Source of the DNA: CAYPXJ01 sp964414595
Lineage (GTDB): Bacteria; Pseudomonadota; Alphaproteobacteria; Rickettsiales; CAIJLX01
Length of the DNA stretch: 7,461 nucleotides
NCBI GenBank assembly: GCA_964414595.1
Contig: CAYPXJ010000063.1
Span: 1 to 7,461, forward strand
Reading direction: 5' to 3'
The notes beneath the pieces are model-generated. The model saw only the letters and a program-made list of their open reading frames with translations. It was not told where the DNA came from and did no database searches. Made by a program: the position numbers and the translations under genes. Shown here piece after piece: positions 6,355 to 7,461 of this stretch (position 1 is its first letter; the number at the start of each line of letters is the position of its first letter).

Positions 6355-7461
6355 TTAGTTATCTTCAAAATGAAGTAAGGCGGCTGTGCCGGTGAGAACA
6401 AGAATAATCATGGGTATCCATGCGGCCATCCCAATGGGAATTTTTCCCGAAAGACCAAACGCCCCAATCACATCATTAAGCACGTAAATGATAAAGCCCG
6501 AAATGAGCGCAAGCATTATCATAAGACCCACTCGTCCTTGGCGCGGAAGCTGCATAGAAAACAGCGCGCCGATAAGCACCATTCCAGCCAGATACACTGG
6601 TAGCGCGAGCGTTTGATGCCAATGCAGTTTATGACGCAAGGCTGAAAATCCGGCTTGTTCCAGCACACGAATAAAGCTTGGCAACTCCCAGAAGGAAATT
6701 GTTTCCGGTGAAGCGAAACTATCCTGTAGGTTGGCAAGCGAGAGATCGGTTTTTATACGGTAATTATCCTGATGTTGCGGCAGTGCGTCCATGGCGCTGA
6801 CCATCGCGCCGGAAAGCAGCCAGTCTCCTCCATCCAGTTTGGCGTCCTGCGCGTCGATACGGCGAACAAAATGCTGATTCTCATCAAATTCCAGCATAGT
6901 CACTTCATAAAGAATAAGTTCGTTAGAGGCGGTGCGGTCTGCGTGAATCAGGATATCGCCGTCCGTTTTTACGCCATTTTCATAGCGTGCCTGCCGAAGC
7001 CATAACCCACTTGAAGAAACAGTAAGCAAGCTCGCACGCCCATGAAAATATTTCGCTTCCATATGCTCAAATCGCATAAGTAGCACACAAGCGAGCGGGT
7101 TAATTACCGTGACCATTAAAAATCCCATCAGTAATGCGCTCATAAGTGAAGGCATTAAAAACTGTGCGGCAGAAACGCCGGACGCGCGTGTAACAATAAG
7201 CTCATGCGTGCGGGTCAGTTTCGTGTAAGCCATCACGGTGCCAATAAGCGCGGTGAAAGGAGTTATTTTCAGCGCAATTTGTGGGTATTTCAAAAAAACC
7301 ATTTCCAGCAACGTAAAGAAACCTACGTCTTTATCGCTGCTCTGGCGCAAGAGCTCGATGAGATCAATGAGCACAATAAAGCCAGAAACAATGATGAAGA
7401 TCAGGAAAAACTGCCGCAAAAATTCCTTGGCGATATAAAAACTAAGGGTAAGAGGTATGCG
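6355..7461 (-). CDS. lptG: LPS export permease LptG (5' end just outside window)
   Basis: Inner-membrane subunit of the LptB2FG ABC exporter, which extracts LPS from the inner membrane and feeds it to the LptC/LptA bridge and LptD. Seen, numbering from the codon at the right edge: the frame is open to 7461 and reads 'RIPLTLSFYIAKEFLRQF', a normal LptG N-terminus, so a Met probably lies one codon or so beyond the window. The TTG at 7419 is not the real start. Six membrane segments at about 17-36, 60-80, 101-128, 281-303, 312-335 and 342-364 flank a periplasmic jellyroll domain at about 134-255. The conserved coupling segment 'HELIVTRASGVS' lies at about 86-97. Visible length is 368 residues, near the family norm. 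LptF is a paralogue of the same fold; LptG is preferred because it directly precedes lptD, the usual order being lptF-lptG-lptD. Confidence 0.92.
   Translation of the reverse strand, partial: RIPLTLSFYIAKEFLRQFFLIFIIVSGFIVLIDLIELLRQSSDKDVGFFTLLEMVFLKYPQIALKITPFTALIGTVMAYTKLTRTHELIVTRASGVSAAQFLMPSLMSALLMGFLMVTVINPLACVLLMRFEHMEAKYFHGRASLLTVSSSGLWLRQARYENGVKTDGDILIHADRTASNELILYEVTMLEFDENQHFVRRIDAQDAKLDGGDWLLSGAMVSAMDALPQHQDNYRIKTDLSLANLQDSFASPETISFWELPSFIRVLEQAGFSALRHKLHWHQTLALPVYLAGMVLIGALFSMQLPRQGRVGLMIMLALISGFIIYVLNDVIGAFGLSGKIPIGMAAWIPMIILVLTGTAALLHFEDN

Noticed and set aside
7417..7419. TTG as start codon of lptG
   Set aside because: The frame stays open to the right edge and the 14 upstream codons read as a normal LptG N-terminus (LTLSFYIAKEFL), so the gene begins outside the window.

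Overview
The window is a densely packed piece of a Gram-negative chromosome. It holds seven protein-coding genes and no gap longer than about 50 bases. I see no RNA gene, mobile element, CRISPR array or long repeat. A complete lipopolysaccharide (LPS) export and outer-membrane protein block (lptG, lptD, surA) shows that the organism has an LPS-bearing outer membrane. The order lptG-lptD-surA-...-rsmA facing a convergent gmk is the arrangement I associate with Alphaproteobacteria. Protein features fit this: Gmk has the 'IKRRGFMFVLSSPSGAGKTT' style N-terminus, and LptD has a 'CKLCAEDP' segment. Base composition looks moderate (by eye just under half G+C), so this is not a very AT-rich Rickettsia-like genome. 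Genus cannot be named.

Left half, plus strand (1-2099): the 3' part of an RDD-family membrane protein gene, then gmk (guanylate kinase) 14 bases later, then a patatin-like phospholipase gene whose ATG overlaps the gmk stop codon by one base. These probably form one transcription unit.

Right half, minus strand (7461-2088, read right to left): lptG (5' end just outside the window), a 48-base spacer, lptD (GTG start), surA (ATGA overlap with lptD), and rsmA (TTG start, 2 bases after the surA stop). This is one tight operon. LptG is part of the inner-membrane LptB2FG extractor and LptD is the outer-membrane LPS translocon. SurA is the periplasmic chaperone that helps barrels such as LptD fold. 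RsmA methylates 16S rRNA.

The two units converge with a 12-base antisense overlap of the patatin-like gene and rsmA (2088-2099). Departures from the usual layout are the absence of pdxA between surA and rsmA, the patatin-like gene between gmk and rsmA, and an RDD gene where yicC often precedes gmk. I found no evidence of a wholly new biological system; the points of interest are gene-order changes, start codons and cysteine content.
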